A stretch of DNA of 64,000 nucleotides. Origin: Bacteroidales bacterium F22. GTDB lineage: Bacteria; Bacteroidota; Bacteroidia; Bacteroidales; Bacteroidaceae. The position numbers and the translations under genes were made by a program. This document shows positions 34,183 through 43,718 of the stretch, piece after piece. The notes beneath the pieces were generated by a model. The model was given only the letters and a program-made list of their open reading frames with translations, searched no databases and was not told the DNA's origin. The number at the start of each line of letters is the position of its first letter. The stretch's first letter is position 1. Location: NCBI GenBank assembly GCA_029541985.1, contig CP095414.1, positions 2,343,001 through 2,407,000 of the forward strand. Direction: 5' to 3'.

Positions 34183-35529
34183 ATGAAACAAATTCGATTT
34201 CTTATTTCACCTTTGCCTTTGATACTAATGGTTCTCTTTTTCGTGCCTAATCAGTCCGTATTAGCTGAAACCATTTCTCTAGAAAAGGACGCCGTAGTAT
34301 TATCTTTTGATGATGCGATTTTGCAAGCGATGAAACACAATGCCATGTTGCATCAAGCCACTTTAGATGCACGTATTGCAGGTGCTCAGCGTAATCAAGC
34401 CAATGCTGCATTTTTGCCACAGGTAGAAGCAGCATACACAGCACTTTATACCAATAACCCCCTAAACGCTTTTGGATTTAAACTCAATCAGCGTATCGTC
34501 ACCCAAGAAGACTTCAGTCCTGCACTACTCAACGACCCTGAATTTTCACGTGACTATTCAGCCCAACTTCAGCTACGACAACCCTTATTCAATATGGATG
34601 CCATACTTGCTCGTCGTGCAGCCTCCTACGCAGCAGATTCCAAGAAATATATCGCCAAGCGAACTTCCGAAGCTGTCCGCTTCCAAGTAGCGCAAGCGTA
34701 TCTACAAATAGCATTAGCTTATCAAAATGTAGAAGTGATGCGACAAGCTGAAGAGACTGCAGCCTCATTTGAAGACCGTGCACAAGGGATGTTTGATGAA
34801 GGGATGATTCAGAAAGCAGACCTCTTAGAAGCGAAAGCATATCATCTCAAAATAAGTTCCAAATTACAAATGGCCGAGAGTGGTATTGCCAACAGCAGCG
34901 ATCAACTGAGTTTACTGATGGGACTAGACATCGGGACAATATATCAAGTATCTATCATTCATTGGGACAATCCAAACACTTCAGTTCTAGATGTAATGGG
35001 ACGTTCAGACCTATTAGCCTATCGGTCAGGTTTATCTGCAGCAAAGTCTATGGTACAATCCAGTAAGATGAAATGGCTTCCACGCATCAATGCCTTTGGT
35101 AGTTATCAATTTAATGATACAGAAGCATTTAAGTTCCAAGAGGACAGTTACATGGTAGGGGTTTCACTCTCATGGAAACTTTTTGATGGGAATCAAAATA
35201 TACAGAAGTTGCGTATTGCCCGTTTTGAAAGAGACAAAGTAGCTTCTAAATTATTACATGAAGAACGGACAGCCCGTGCCGATTACGAAAAGGCATCGCG
35301 TCAATTGCGCGATTTGGAACTCGAACTAGACCATGCTAATACCATGGTAGAACAGACCGATGAAGCTTGGCGCATTCAGAAGAATAGATACCATGAGGGG
35401 CTAGCCCCAACGAGTGATTTACTTCGTGTACAAGCACAGTTAGCAGAGCGTCAACTGATGCGAGCCATGACCCATTTTAAGCGAAATCTAACCATCGCTT
35501 ATCTTCGCTTTCTCGTGAGCCAAGACTAG
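34183..35529 (+). CDS. TolC-family outer-membrane efflux channel
   Basis: The ATG at 34183 follows the promoter and starts a signal peptide (MKQIRFLISPLPLILMVLFF). The 448-residue product has two OEP repeats of long alternating heptad helices: the first begins SFDDAILQAMKHNAMLH, with SAQLQLRQPLFN for the beta-strand part; the second has GVSLSWKLFDGNQN followed by a helix. It forms the trimeric exit duct for the adaptor and pump encoded next. Confidence 0.93.
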   Translation: MKQIRFLISPLPLILMVLFFVPNQSVLAETISLEKDAVVLSFDDAILQAMKHNAMLHQATLDARIAGAQRNQANAAFLPQVEAAYTALYTNNPLNAFGFKLNQRIVTQEDFSPALLNDPEFSRDYSAQLQLRQPLFNMDAILARRAASYAADSKKYIAKRTSEAVRFQVAQAYLQIALAYQNVEVMRQAEETAASFEDRAQGMFDEGMIQKADLLEAKAYHLKISSKLQMAESGIANSSDQLSLLMGLDIGTIYQVSIIHWDNPNTSVLDVMGRSDLLAYRSGLSAAKSMVQSSKMKWLPRINAFGSYQFNDTEAFKFQEDSYMVGVSLSWKLFDGNQNIQKLRIARFERDKVASKLLHEERTARADYEKASRQLRDLELELDHANTMVEQTDEAWRIQKNRYHEGLAPTSDLLRVQAQLAERQLMRAMTHFKRNLTIAYLRFLVSQD

Positions 35530-35596
35530 TAGATATCAGTATCTACCGCTTCCATTATCACTTATCAAAATAAATAAATCAAAGAAACTAAATAAT

Positions 35597-36715
35597 ATGA
35601 AACAAGTAATTCTATTAGCTGTTTTTACCGGGCTATTAGCCAGTTGTGGAGGGCATAAAACGAACGAGAAAAAGACGGTTCAACCGACACTTGTGGCAGT
35701 AACCAATCCCATCAGTAATCTATCCCACGAGATAATCACTAGTGGAGTAGTAGAATCCAATGAGATAGCTCATCTCGGTACACGAATCATGGGATACGTC
35801 AAAAAAGTATATGCTAAAAAGGGACAGACCGTACACAGAGGTGATCTCTTAATCAATATCAGTGATGACGAGATTCAAGCCAAAGGAAGACAAGTCGATG
35901 CTCGGATAGCTCAGGCGCAAGCTGCCTTTACTCTCGCCAAGCGTGATGAAGAACGTTTCACTCGATTACTCGCTAAGAAAAGCATATCTCAAAAAGAATA
36001 TGAAAATGTTCATATGCAATATGAAAGTATGCGTGCTAATCTTGAAAGCGCTAAACAGATGAAAAAAGAAGTAGAAGCCAATCGCGAATATACACAGATT
36101 AGAGCTCCATTTAGCGGAGTGATAACTGCAGTCACAGTAGACCAAGGAGCTCTTGCTTCTCCAGGGATGCCACTAGTGACTGTCGAGAAGAATGGGGACA
36201 TGGTTATTCAGACCCAAATGGGTGAAAAAGCCATCCATCAAATTGCTATAGGTGAACAAGCGATGGTATCCATCGCCTCTTTGGACAAAATGTTTAAAGC
36301 TAAAATCACAGAACGAAGCAGTTCTTCCATAGCAACTGGAGGACAATATCAGGTGACGCTACGTATCCCTAGAGATGTACAACAAGGGTTATTATCAGGG
36401 ATGCATGCCGATGTGACCTTCCAATTGAAATCTGAGTTAATCCCAGATGCAGTCTCAGCTAGCCAGGTTGAGACCAATACAAAGGCAAATCTAGCTACGA
36501 TATGGGTTCCTCGTACCGCACTTATCGATAAAGGAGGATTGCATGGATTGTACACTGTATCAGCAGATAATGTAGCCATACTCCATTGGGTACGCCTAGG
36601 CAATAGTAGAGGAGATTTGGTTGAAGTCCTTTCAGGGATAGACCAATCTGATACCATCATTTTGCCAGGTAATTACCGTTTACACAATGGACTCGTCGTC
36701 AAAACACAAAAATAA
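35597..36715 (+). CDS. RND periplasmic adaptor (membrane fusion) lipoprotein
   Basis: 372 residues with lipobox LLASC at about residues 13-17. A barrel-sandwich/lipoyl part (GYVKKVYAKKGQTVHRGDLL), an alpha hairpin (about 95-155), ATP-independent lipoyl half (IRAPFSGVITAVTVDQGA) and beta-barrel plus C-terminal part follow. It connects the AcrB-type pump to the TolC-type channel. It lies 67 bases after the channel gene and 14 before the pump gene. Confidence 0.93.
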   Translation: MKQVILLAVFTGLLASCGGHKTNEKKTVQPTLVAVTNPISNLSHEIITSGVVESNEIAHLGTRIMGYVKKVYAKKGQTVHRGDLLINISDDEIQAKGRQVDARIAQAQAAFTLAKRDEERFTRLLAKKSISQKEYENVHMQYESMRANLESAKQMKKEVEANREYTQIRAPFSGVITAVTVDQGALASPGMPLVTVEKNGDMVIQTQMGEKAIHQIAIGEQAMVSIASLDKMFKAKITERSSSSIATGGQYQVTLRIPRDVQQGLLSGMHADVTFQLKSELIPDAVSASQVETNTKANLATIWVPRTALIDKGGLHGLYTVSADNVAILHWVRLGNSRGDLVEVLSGIDQSDTIILPGNYRLHNGLVVKTQK

Positions 36716-36729
36716 AGGAGAATCAAACA

Positions 36730-39700
36730 ATGAAACAAGGAATAGCCGGAAAAATAGCAGGTAGCTTCTTACAGAGCAAACTATCACTCCTCTTGATGAT
36801 ATCCTTCTTGATGGTGGGGGCTTATAGTATCACATTAATCCCTCGTGAAGAAGAACCTCAAATCGTAGTCCCCGTAGCAGATATATTTGTACAAATGGCA
36901 GGTGCTACCCCTAACGAAATAGAGACACAAGTAGTGGCTCCCCTAGAGCGAGTAGTTAGCAATGTCAAGGGAGTAGAACACATTTATTCTACGAGTTTCA
37001 ATGGTCAATGTATGATGACCGTCCAATTCTATGTAGGGGAGAATCTAGAGAATTCTCTTGTCAATCTTTACAATGAAATCGTCAAGCATATGGACCAGAT
37101 GCCCCGCGGAGTATCTATGCCACTGATTAAGACTCGTTCTATCGATGATGTACCCGTTTTGGCCATGACGCTATGGAGTGATAGTGCAAAAAATGATGAT
37201 TACATAATCCGTCAACAAGCCGAACTCATTCAGCAAGAGATTAAAAAGATTCCACATGTGACTGCAGTTAGTTTGATAGGAGGCCGTCAGAAAGTCCTTC
37301 ATGTGACGCTCGAACGCAGTAAACTCGCTGGTATGAACCTAGATATGACCACCGTAGAACGATACCTCAAAGGCGCCAACATGCAGATGGAGGCTGGACA
37401 AGGATACCAATCAAATAAGGTATTCCGAGTAGAGACAGGCAATTTCCTTCACGATGCAGAAGAAGTACGCCATCTCATCGTGGGCATGAATGGACATACG
37501 CCAGTCTATCTTACCGATATAGCTACCGTAGTAGAAGGAGCTGCCCTTCCGACTAGTTATGTCAGTTATGAAGGCAATCCAGCAGTGACGATAGCTGTCA
37601 GCAAGCAACAAGGTTCAGATGCCAAGAAGATTGCTTCTCGTGTTTTAGAGAAGGTGAAACATATGCAACAAGATCAGATTGCACCTAATATCCATGTTTC
37701 GGTAACTCGTAACTATGGTGCTTCAGCTTCTGAGAAAGTAAGTGAACTTCTTCTTCATCTTGTGGGCTCTATCTTTGCAGTGACCTTATTTGTTGCTCTT
37801 GCCATGGGTTGGCGAGGTGGTTTAGTGGTGTTCTTATCTGTACCTGTCACTTTTGCGTTGACACTCTTTGCATACTATTTTATGGATTATACGCTGAACC
37901 GCATCACCTTATTTGCCTTAGTGTTTGTCACAGGTATAGTCGTGGACGATTCCATTATCGTAGCAGAGAATATGCATCGACATTTTAAGATGAAATATGT
38001 ATCGATGCGCGAAGCCGCATTGTACGCAATTAACGAAGTCGGAAATCCAACAATACTAGCTACATTTACCGTCATCGCTGCTGTATTGCCCATGGCATTT
38101 GTTTCCGGTTTGATGGGACCATACATGAGTCCTATGCCTATCGGTGCGACCATAGCGATGATGTTCTCATTACTGGTGGCTTTGACACTGACCCCATTTC
38201 TTGGATTTATCATCTTACGGACAAAATCACAGAAACGTGCAGACAAAGCACGGATGATGCGATTAGAAATCCAGGAACAAGAGGCGGTCGAACAAGAGAA
38301 AGAATTTGACCCACTAGGGACTAGTTTTACTGGCGCAGAACCGACCGAGCAAAGTAACCCTGATGATGAAACTGAAGAGTACAACATCGCAAATACCGGT
38401 TTGTATCGTTTTTATCATTGGCTCATCCAGCCCATGCTTGATAAGCGAGCCTTACGATGGGGATTTATGATTGGAACCGTTATCCTACTATTGGCATCCG
38501 TTTCCCTCTTTTACTTTAAAGTCGTTCCAGTGAAGATGCTTCCATTTGACAATAAAAACGAATTTCAGGTTGTCATAGACATGCCCGAAGGAACTCCTCT
38601 CGAAGAGACAGATGCAGTAGCCAAAGAGATAGGTGTCTTCTTAGGTAAACAACGATTGGTTGATAACTATCAGACCTATGTTGGGACTTCAGCCCCTATC
38701 AGTTTCAATGGATTGATGCGTCATTACGACCTCCGTCGAGGAGACAACGTAGCCGATATTCAAGTAAATCTAGTCGATAAAGAATCTCGTGATGAACAAA
38801 GTCACGACATAGCAAAAGCATTGCGTCCTGGCATTCAGAAGATAGGACTTCGTCATCATGCCAATGTAAAGGTAGTCGAAGTTCCCCCTGGACCTCCCGT
38901 TCTATCGACCATGGTAGCCGAAGTATACGGTCCTGACTTTGCCACACAACAGCGAGTAGCCCAGCAAATCAAGAAGCTGATGGAAGAAACTGATGGGATT
39001 GTAGATGTCGATGTCATGATTGAAGAACCCCAGACAGAGATGCAATTCCTAGTAGATCGCGACAAAGCTATGCGTGCAGGTGTTGTCCCAGCATGGGTGA
39101 CCGATAATCTAAATGCTGCACTCTCCGGACGTGCCGCAGGAGTATTGCATGACGCCAAGACCTTATCACCCATTCCTATCATGCTTGAACTAAAAGAATC
39201 AGATAAGATGTCCGCATCACAAATTCAGAGTATCCCGATACGTAATCAGATGGGGCATACAGTTCAGGTAGGAGATGTGACCACTCTAGTAGAGAAGACC
39301 CAAGAGAAAAGTATCTCTAGAAAAGATTACATGCGAGTCGTTTATGTCACCGCAGAATTAGCTGGAGACCTTGAGAGTCCTATTTATGCGATGCTCAATC
39401 TCGAGAAAGCTATCAAAGCAATTTCTGTACCTACTGGATATAAGCTAGGTATATTAAGCAATGGTCAGCCAAAATACGAAGACAATTATACGGTCAAATG
39501 GGATGGAGAATGGCAAATCACTTATGAAGTCTTTAGGGATTTAGGGATTGCCTTCATGGTAGCGATATTAATCATCTATCTGTTGATCGTCGGTTGGTTT
39601 CAAGATTTCTTGGTTCCTATAGTGATGCTTGCAGCGATTCCCCTTTCACTTATCGGTATTGTCTTGGGACATTGGATGATGGGTAGTTACTTCAGTGCCA

Positions 39701-40002
39701 CCTCAATGATTGGATTTATAGCTCTGGCCGGAGTGATGGTTCGCAACTCTGTGCTGTTGATAGACTTTATCAATATACGTCTTCATGAAGGAGCTCCGAT
39801 TAAGCAAGCTGTGGTCGAAGCAGGTGCAGTTCGTACTTTACCAATCATCTTGACTGCAGGAACCGTAGTACTAGGAGCGATAGTGATTCTGTTTGACCCA
39901 TTGTTCCAAGGATTAGCCATTTCCTTGATGGGCGGCACAATAACCTCTACAGTATTGACATTGGTTGTCGTTCCACTACTATATTTCAAAATGAAAAAAT
40001 AA
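36730..40002 (+). CDS. RND efflux pump, AcrB-type permease
   Basis: 1090 residues with twelve expected membrane helices and two large periplasmic loops (about 35-335 and 625-935). The proton relay in TM4 has VTGIVVDDSIIVAENMHRH with the paired Asp. The GATPNEIETQVVAPLE and RTLPIILTAGTVVLGAIVIL blocks are typical. Between the two halves, about residues 498-557 form an extended, highly charged cytoplasmic linker with an acidic centre (EQEKEFD, DDETEEYN) not seen in E. coli AcrB. The substrate is unknown; drug, bile-acid or other amphiphile export are possible, and lack of the HME TM4 signature makes metal export less likely. Confidence 0.93.
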   Translation: MKQGIAGKIAGSFLQSKLSLLLMISFLMVGAYSITLIPREEEPQIVVPVADIFVQMAGATPNEIETQVVAPLERVVSNVKGVEHIYSTSFNGQCMMTVQFYVGENLENSLVNLYNEIVKHMDQMPRGVSMPLIKTRSIDDVPVLAMTLWSDSAKNDDYIIRQQAELIQQEIKKIPHVTAVSLIGGRQKVLHVTLERSKLAGMNLDMTTVERYLKGANMQMEAGQGYQSNKVFRVETGNFLHDAEEVRHLIVGMNGHTPVYLTDIATVVEGAALPTSYVSYEGNPAVTIAVSKQQGSDAKKIASRVLEKVKHMQQDQIAPNIHVSVTRNYGASASEKVSELLLHLVGSIFAVTLFVALAMGWRGGLVVFLSVPVTFALTLFAYYFMDYTLNRITLFALVFVTGIVVDDSIIVAENMHRHFKMKYVSMREAALYAINEVGNPTILATFTVIAAVLPMAFVSGLMGPYMSPMPIGATIAMMFSLLVALTLTPFLGFIILRTKSQKRADKARMMRLEIQEQEAVEQEKEFDPLGTSFTGAEPTEQSNPDDETEEYNIANTGLYRFYHWLIQPMLDKRALRWGFMIGTVILLLASVSLFYFKVVPVKMLPFDNKNEFQVVIDMPEGTPLEETDAVAKEIGVFLGKQRLVDNYQTYVGTSAPISFNGLMRHYDLRRGDNVADIQVNLVDKESRDEQSHDIAKALRPGIQKIGLRHHANVKVVEVPPGPPVLSTMVAEVYGPDFATQQRVAQQIKKLMEETDGIVDVDVMIEEPQTEMQFLVDRDKAMRAGVVPAWVTDNLNAALSGRAAGVLHDAKTLSPIPIMLELKESDKMSASQIQSIPIRNQMGHTVQVGDVTTLVEKTQEKSISRKDYMRVVYVTAELAGDLESPIYAMLNLEKAIKAISVPTGYKLGILSNGQPKYEDNYTVKWDGEWQITYEVFRDLGIAFMVAILIIYLLIVGWFQDFLVPIVMLAAIPLSLIGIVLGHWMMGSYFSATSMIGFIALAGVMVRNSVLLIDFINIRLHEGAPIKQAVVEAGAVRTLPIILTAGTVVLGAIVILFDPLFQGLAISLMGGTITSTVLTLVVVPLLYFKMKK

Positions 40003-40051
40003 GGTATCTTTACTATATCCTCTATTATTTATAGTAGGATAGTTCAACTAG

Positions 40052-40091
40052 ATACTGGAGTAGAATAGTCCATTCTACTCCAGTATTTTTA
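40052..40091 (+). terminator. Terminator of the RND efflux operon
   Basis: A perfect 15-bp stem (40052-40066 with 40072-40086), five-base loop, then TTTT. Confidence 0.88.
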
Positions 40092-40188
40092 TGCTCTTTT
40101 TATTGATGAACACTTTGGATTGTACCTGAAAAAGGAAAAATCAAGCATTGCTTTTTGGCAAAAAGGTATTAATAATCAAAAAAAGATG

Positions 40189-40196
40189 TACCTTTG
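40189..40196 (+). promoter_or_regulatory. -7 box for the EIIC-like gene
   Basis: TACCTTTG is an exact TAnnTTTG match 28 bases before the GTG start. The nearest TTTG (40154-40157) is 31 bp away, which is too far, so the -33 element is weak or absent. Confidence 0.5.
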
Positions 40197-40224
40197 TCCC
40201 TGAAAATAAAAAAAAGGAATCATA

Positions 40225-41256
40225 GTGAACAAAGTAAGTACTTTTTTAAAACGCAAAGACATTGAATTTACTGTCAATCGGTATCTCATTACCGCCTTGA
40301 GTTATATGACTTATGGACTCTTTGCTTCTCTCATTATTGGTAGCATTCTCAATCAGATCGGATTGAAGTTGGGCATCCCTTTTCTTTCCGATACGATATG
40401 GCCGATGGCTCGTAAGATGACGGGGCCCGCTATCGCAGCCGCTGTAGCATATGGACTAAATGCACCCATATTAGTGGTCCTATCTTCTATCATTCCTGGA
40501 GCGATTGGTGGAGCACTAGGTGGACCCGTAGGTGCCTTCGTTGCCGCTGTATTTGCTTCTGAATTTGGTAAGTTAGTTTCTAAAGAGACCAAAGTAGATA
40601 TTCTCATCACCCCTACGGTAACCATCATTATGGGAGCTTTAGCCGGACAATTCGTAGGCCCATATATAGGTGACTTTATGAATTGGTTTGGTCAGTTAGT
40701 CGTCTCTGCGACTGCGTTGCGTCCATTTCTGATGAGTATTATTGTGGCTACTTTGATGGGGATGGCCTTGACGCTTCCTATCAGTAGTGCGGCCATAGGT
40801 ATTATGCTAGGGCTCCATGGATTAGCAGCTGGTGCCGCTACAGTAGGCTGTTCAGCACAGATGATAGGATTTGCAGTGATGAGTTTCGGCGTCAATGGCT
40901 TTTCTGGATTACTTTCTCAAGGTCTCGGTACCTCCATGCTTCAAATGCCTAATATCGTTCGTAACTGGAAGATATGGATACCTCCAACCCTAGCCGGTGC
41001 CCTGACGGCACCTCTTGCAGTATGCTATTTCAAGATGACCAACACTGCGATTGGTTCAGGTATGGGTACCAGTGGACTTGTAGGACAATTTGGGACAGTA
41101 GAAGCTATGGAAGCTTCAGGCAATACCTCTTCTCAGATATGGATAGCTATTGTCGTGTGTCATATCTTAATACCTGCTGTACTTACTCTACTGACCTATG
41201 CGTTGATGCGTAAACTCTCTTTGATTCGATCACAAGACTTGAAACTCAAATCTTAG
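40225..41256 (+). CDS. Orphan PTS EIIC / PfoR-like membrane protein
   Basis: 343 residues from a GTG start. About eight to ten hydrophobic segments fill the protein, with Gly/Ala/Pro-rich turns (IIPGAIGGALGGPVGAF, MGLTLPISSAAIGIMLGLHGL-like). The pattern is that of the PTS_EIIC_2 family (PF13303), to which the clostridial regulator PfoR belongs. A PTS permease needs EIIA, EIIB, HPr and EI; none is present nearby, and no EIIC phospho-substrate site can be recognised. Function could be transport of a sugar or organic solute without phosphorylation, or regulation. It converges on the aldose epimerase gene with a 19-base gap. Confidence 0.75.
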   Translation: MNKVSTFLKRKDIEFTVNRYLITALSYMTYGLFASLIIGSILNQIGLKLGIPFLSDTIWPMARKMTGPAIAAAVAYGLNAPILVVLSSIIPGAIGGALGGPVGAFVAAVFASEFGKLVSKETKVDILITPTVTIIMGALAGQFVGPYIGDFMNWFGQLVVSATALRPFLMSIIVATLMGMALTLPISSAAIGIMLGLHGLAAGAATVGCSAQMIGFAVMSFGVNGFSGLLSQGLGTSMLQMPNIVRNWKIWIPPTLAGALTAPLAVCYFKMTNTAIGSGMGTSGLVGQFGTVEAMEASGNTSSQIWIAIVVCHILIPAVLTLLTYALMRKLSLIRSQDLKLKS

Positions 41257-41275
41257 TTATCGCCCCGTCCATTAA

Positions 41276-42427
41276 CTATAAGTCTTTTTTCTTAGTACCA
41301 AACTGATAGATACATATCTGGTGATATGTATCCCCCGGTTTGAGGATAGTAGAAGGGAAATTTTTCTGATTAGGCGAATCAGGAAAATGCTGTACCTCGA
41401 TAGCGAAAGAACTTCTGAAAGTATGAGGCTTTCCATTCTTTCCCATCACACTACCGTCAGAAAAGTTCCCACTATAGAATTGAAGTCCTGGTTCTGTGGT
41501 ATATACCCTCATGAAACGGCCAGATACAGTATCTTCTACGATAGCAGCCAATTCTACATCATCTAGTGCAGTTCGGTTCAATACAAAGTTTTGGTCATAC
41601 CCTTTGCTTTGTTCCAGTTGTGTATTCTGCTCATTGATACGCTCTCCTATAAGCGTAGAACTTCTAAAATCGAAAGGAGTACCTGCTACTTTCTGGTAGG
41701 TTCCCAAAGGAATCAGTTTCTCATTTAGCGGAGTAAACGTATCGGCATTGATATATAGGAGATGATCTTCGATACCTCCATTTCCTTCACCATGAAGATT
41801 AAAGAAAGTATGATTGGTTAAGTTTATTGGGGTCTTTCTGTCAGTCGTTGCCGTATATTCGATTTTAAAAGCATCATCATCCGTCAGCGAGTACACCATC
41901 TTGATTTGTACATTTCCTGGAAATCCCTCTTCCATATCTCTTGATAAATAAGTCAAGACAATTTCACTATCTGATTTTGACGTGACATCCCATACGACAC
42001 GGTCAAATCCCTTGATTCCGCCATGTAGACATTGTCCATCACTATAAGTAGACAATTGATATGCTTTAGAATCGAGTACGAATTTTCCATTAGCAATCCG
42101 ATTCGCATAACGACCAATTGCCGCACCTAAGAACCGTTCACCTGCTCCACTGATATACCCTTTGAGAGTAGGACGCCCCGCTACGATGTCCGCCCAATGC
42201 CCATCATTATCGGGTGTCCATATAGCGACTACACGCGCACCATAGTTAGTGACTTGCATCGTGATACCATTGCGGTTTCGAAGTGTATATAGAGCTACTG
42301 GTTTGGTTTCAACGATACTGTCAAATGCTGCTTCAGGAAGCAATGCTAACGACTGTTGTGGCTTCGATTGGCAACCGATAAGGGTACAAAGCAATACTAG
42401 ACAGACAGGAAATTTTATTTTCATCAT
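41276..42427 (-). CDS. galM: Aldose 1-epimerase (mutarotase) lipoprotein
   Basis: 383 residues. Lipobox LIGC near residues 16-19 shows it is exported, unlike cytoplasmic E. coli GalM. Conserved blocks: NYGARVVAIWTPD, GRYANRIANGKFVLD, CLHGGIKGFDRVVWD (active-site His), NLTNHTFFNLHGEG (second His), GYDQNFVLN and ETSFAIEVQHFPDSPN-like (here SFAIEVQHFPDSPN, with the catalytic Glu). It interconverts alpha and beta anomers of aldoses in the periplasm or at the surface, in step with glycan breakdown. Substrate is not restricted to galactose. Confidence 0.92.
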   Translation of the reverse strand: MMKIKFPVCLVLLCTLIGCQSKPQQSLALLPEAAFDSIVETKPVALYTLRNRNGITMQVTNYGARVVAIWTPDNDGHWADIVAGRPTLKGYISGAGERFLGAAIGRYANRIANGKFVLDSKAYQLSTYSDGQCLHGGIKGFDRVVWDVTSKSDSEIVLTYLSRDMEEGFPGNVQIKMVYSLTDDDAFKIEYTATTDRKTPINLTNHTFFNLHGEGNGGIEDHLLYINADTFTPLNEKLIPLGTYQKVAGTPFDFRSSTLIGERINEQNTQLEQSKGYDQNFVLNRTALDDVELAAIVEDTVSGRFMRVYTTEPGLQFYSGNFSDGSVMGKNGKPHTFRSSFAIEVQHFPDSPNQKNFPSTILKPGDTYHQICIYQFGTKKKDL

Positions 42428-42439
42428 AGGAGCTTCTTA

Positions 42440-42493
42440 TAAAAAGAAGAGCATGCTTCAAAACCCCCTTGTAGGGCTTTTGAGACATGCTCT
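42440..42493 (-). terminator. Terminator of mrp on the minus strand
   Basis: A long imperfect inverted repeat: AGAGCATG (42448-42455) with CATGCTCT (42486-42493), and an inner CAAAA/TTTTG plus CCC/GGG stem. On the minus strand it is followed by TTCTTTTTA. It lies between mrp and galM. Confidence 0.7.
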
Positions 42494-42542
42494 AAAATAT
42501 GAATAATCTATCCTAGAACAAGGACATATATCATCGATTTAT

Positions 42543-43649
42543 CTAATGGTTCTTTATCTCAACTATATGAGTTGCTGGTTTCTTCTCATTTCGCAAATCT
42601 ACTTGTCTAATCACAGCAGCAGCCAATTTGAGAAATGCCTGTCCAGTAACTGATGTCTCATCAAGAGCAACGGGTTTCCCGTCATCACCACCTTCACGGA
42701 TACTTTGAACAAGAGGAATTTCAGCCAATAGAGGAACTTGTTTCTCTTCTGCAAGACGTTTAGCCCCTTCTTTACCAAAGATATAATACTTATTCTCAGG
42801 TAGTTCAGCAGGCGTGAAGTAAGCCATATTTTCTACAAGTCCTAAAATAGGAACATTCACCTTTGCATTGGTGAACATATTGATTCCTTTACGAGCATCA
42901 GCAAGAGCCACCTCTTGAGGCGTACTAACCACGACAGCACCAGTCATCGCAATATTCTGTACTACAGTAAGATGCACGTCACTTGTGCCTGGAGGAAGGT
43001 CAATTAGGAAATAATCCAATTCTCCCCAGTCAGTATCCGCCATCAATTGTTTGAGCGCATTACTAGCCATACCACCACGCCACAATGTCGCTTGGTCTGG
43101 ATCCACAAAGAACCCTATAGAGACTAGTGAGACACCATACTTCTCAATAGGAACAATCATTTCTCTCCCATTGATTTTCTTTGCCACAGGTCTGGCATCC
43201 TCTACTTGGAACATCTTAGGCATAGATGGGCCGAAGATATCAGCATCGAGCAATCCCACTTTATAGCCCATTTTAGCAAGAGCAACGGCTAAATTAGCAG
43301 AGACAGTTGACTTACCGACTCCTCCTTTACCAGATGAGATACCGATTATATTTTTTACTTTAGGAAGCATATGTCCAGCTTCTGGACGAATCTCCTGAAG
43401 AAACTTAGTACGGATATTCCCCTCTATTTCGACTCCTGGGATGTCCCGTTTGATAGCTACTTCACTAGCTTTAACCACCGATTTGAGAAATGGGTCTGTA
43501 TTTTTCTCAAAGACTAGACTAAAAGAGACCTTCATCCCGTCGATGCGAATGTTGTCCTCAACCATCTTTGACTCCACTAGATTCTTTCCCGATCCAGGGT
43601 AACGTACAGTGGAGAGTGCGTCAAGAATTAATTTTGGGTATATGTTCAT
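42543..43649 (-). CDS. mrp: Mrp/ApbC-family Fe-S cluster carrier ATPase
   Basis: 368 residues. An N-terminal MIP18/DUF59-like domain (about 1-85; LDALSTVRYPGSGKNLVES) is fused to a deviant-Walker P-loop NTPase: IGISSGKGGVGKSTVSANLA (P-loop), GLLDADIFGPSMP (Walker A'), LIDLPPGTSDVHLT (Walker B). The CxxC pair seen in many Mrp/Nbp35 proteins is not obvious near the C-terminus; NMAYFTPAELPENKYYIFG stands where the usual xMSxxxCPxC lies, as in other Bacteroidota homologues lacking it. Role: carry and deliver Fe-S clusters in the cytoplasm. Confidence 0.9.
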   Translation of the reverse strand: MNIYPKLILDALSTVRYPGSGKNLVESKMVEDNIRIDGMKVSFSLVFEKNTDPFLKSVVKASEVAIKRDIPGVEIEGNIRTKFLQEIRPEAGHMLPKVKNIIGISSGKGGVGKSTVSANLAVALAKMGYKVGLLDADIFGPSMPKMFQVEDARPVAKKINGREMIVPIEKYGVSLVSIGFFVDPDQATLWRGGMASNALKQLMADTDWGELDYFLIDLPPGTSDVHLTVVQNIAMTGAVVVSTPQEVALADARKGINMFTNAKVNVPILGLVENMAYFTPAELPENKYYIFGKEGAKRLAEEKQVPLLAEIPLVQSIREGGDDGKPVALDETSVTGQAFLKLAAAVIRQVDLRNEKKPATHIVEIKNH

Positions 43650-43718
43650 AAGTGTATGATATTAATTGTACAATAAAAGTAGCAATTCTTATGCCAAGTC
43701 GCCATCGATCGCTAAGGA

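Noticed and set aside
37887..38387. A 166-residue Ser-rich minus-strand frame inside the pump gene
   Set aside because: Antisense of the pump's coding frame, with no family features.
42543..43649. ParA or MinD-type partition ATPase
   Set aside because: The DUF59 head and the GISSGKGGVGKST/DIFGPSMP motifs fit the Mrp/ApbC family; there is no partner parB or minE.
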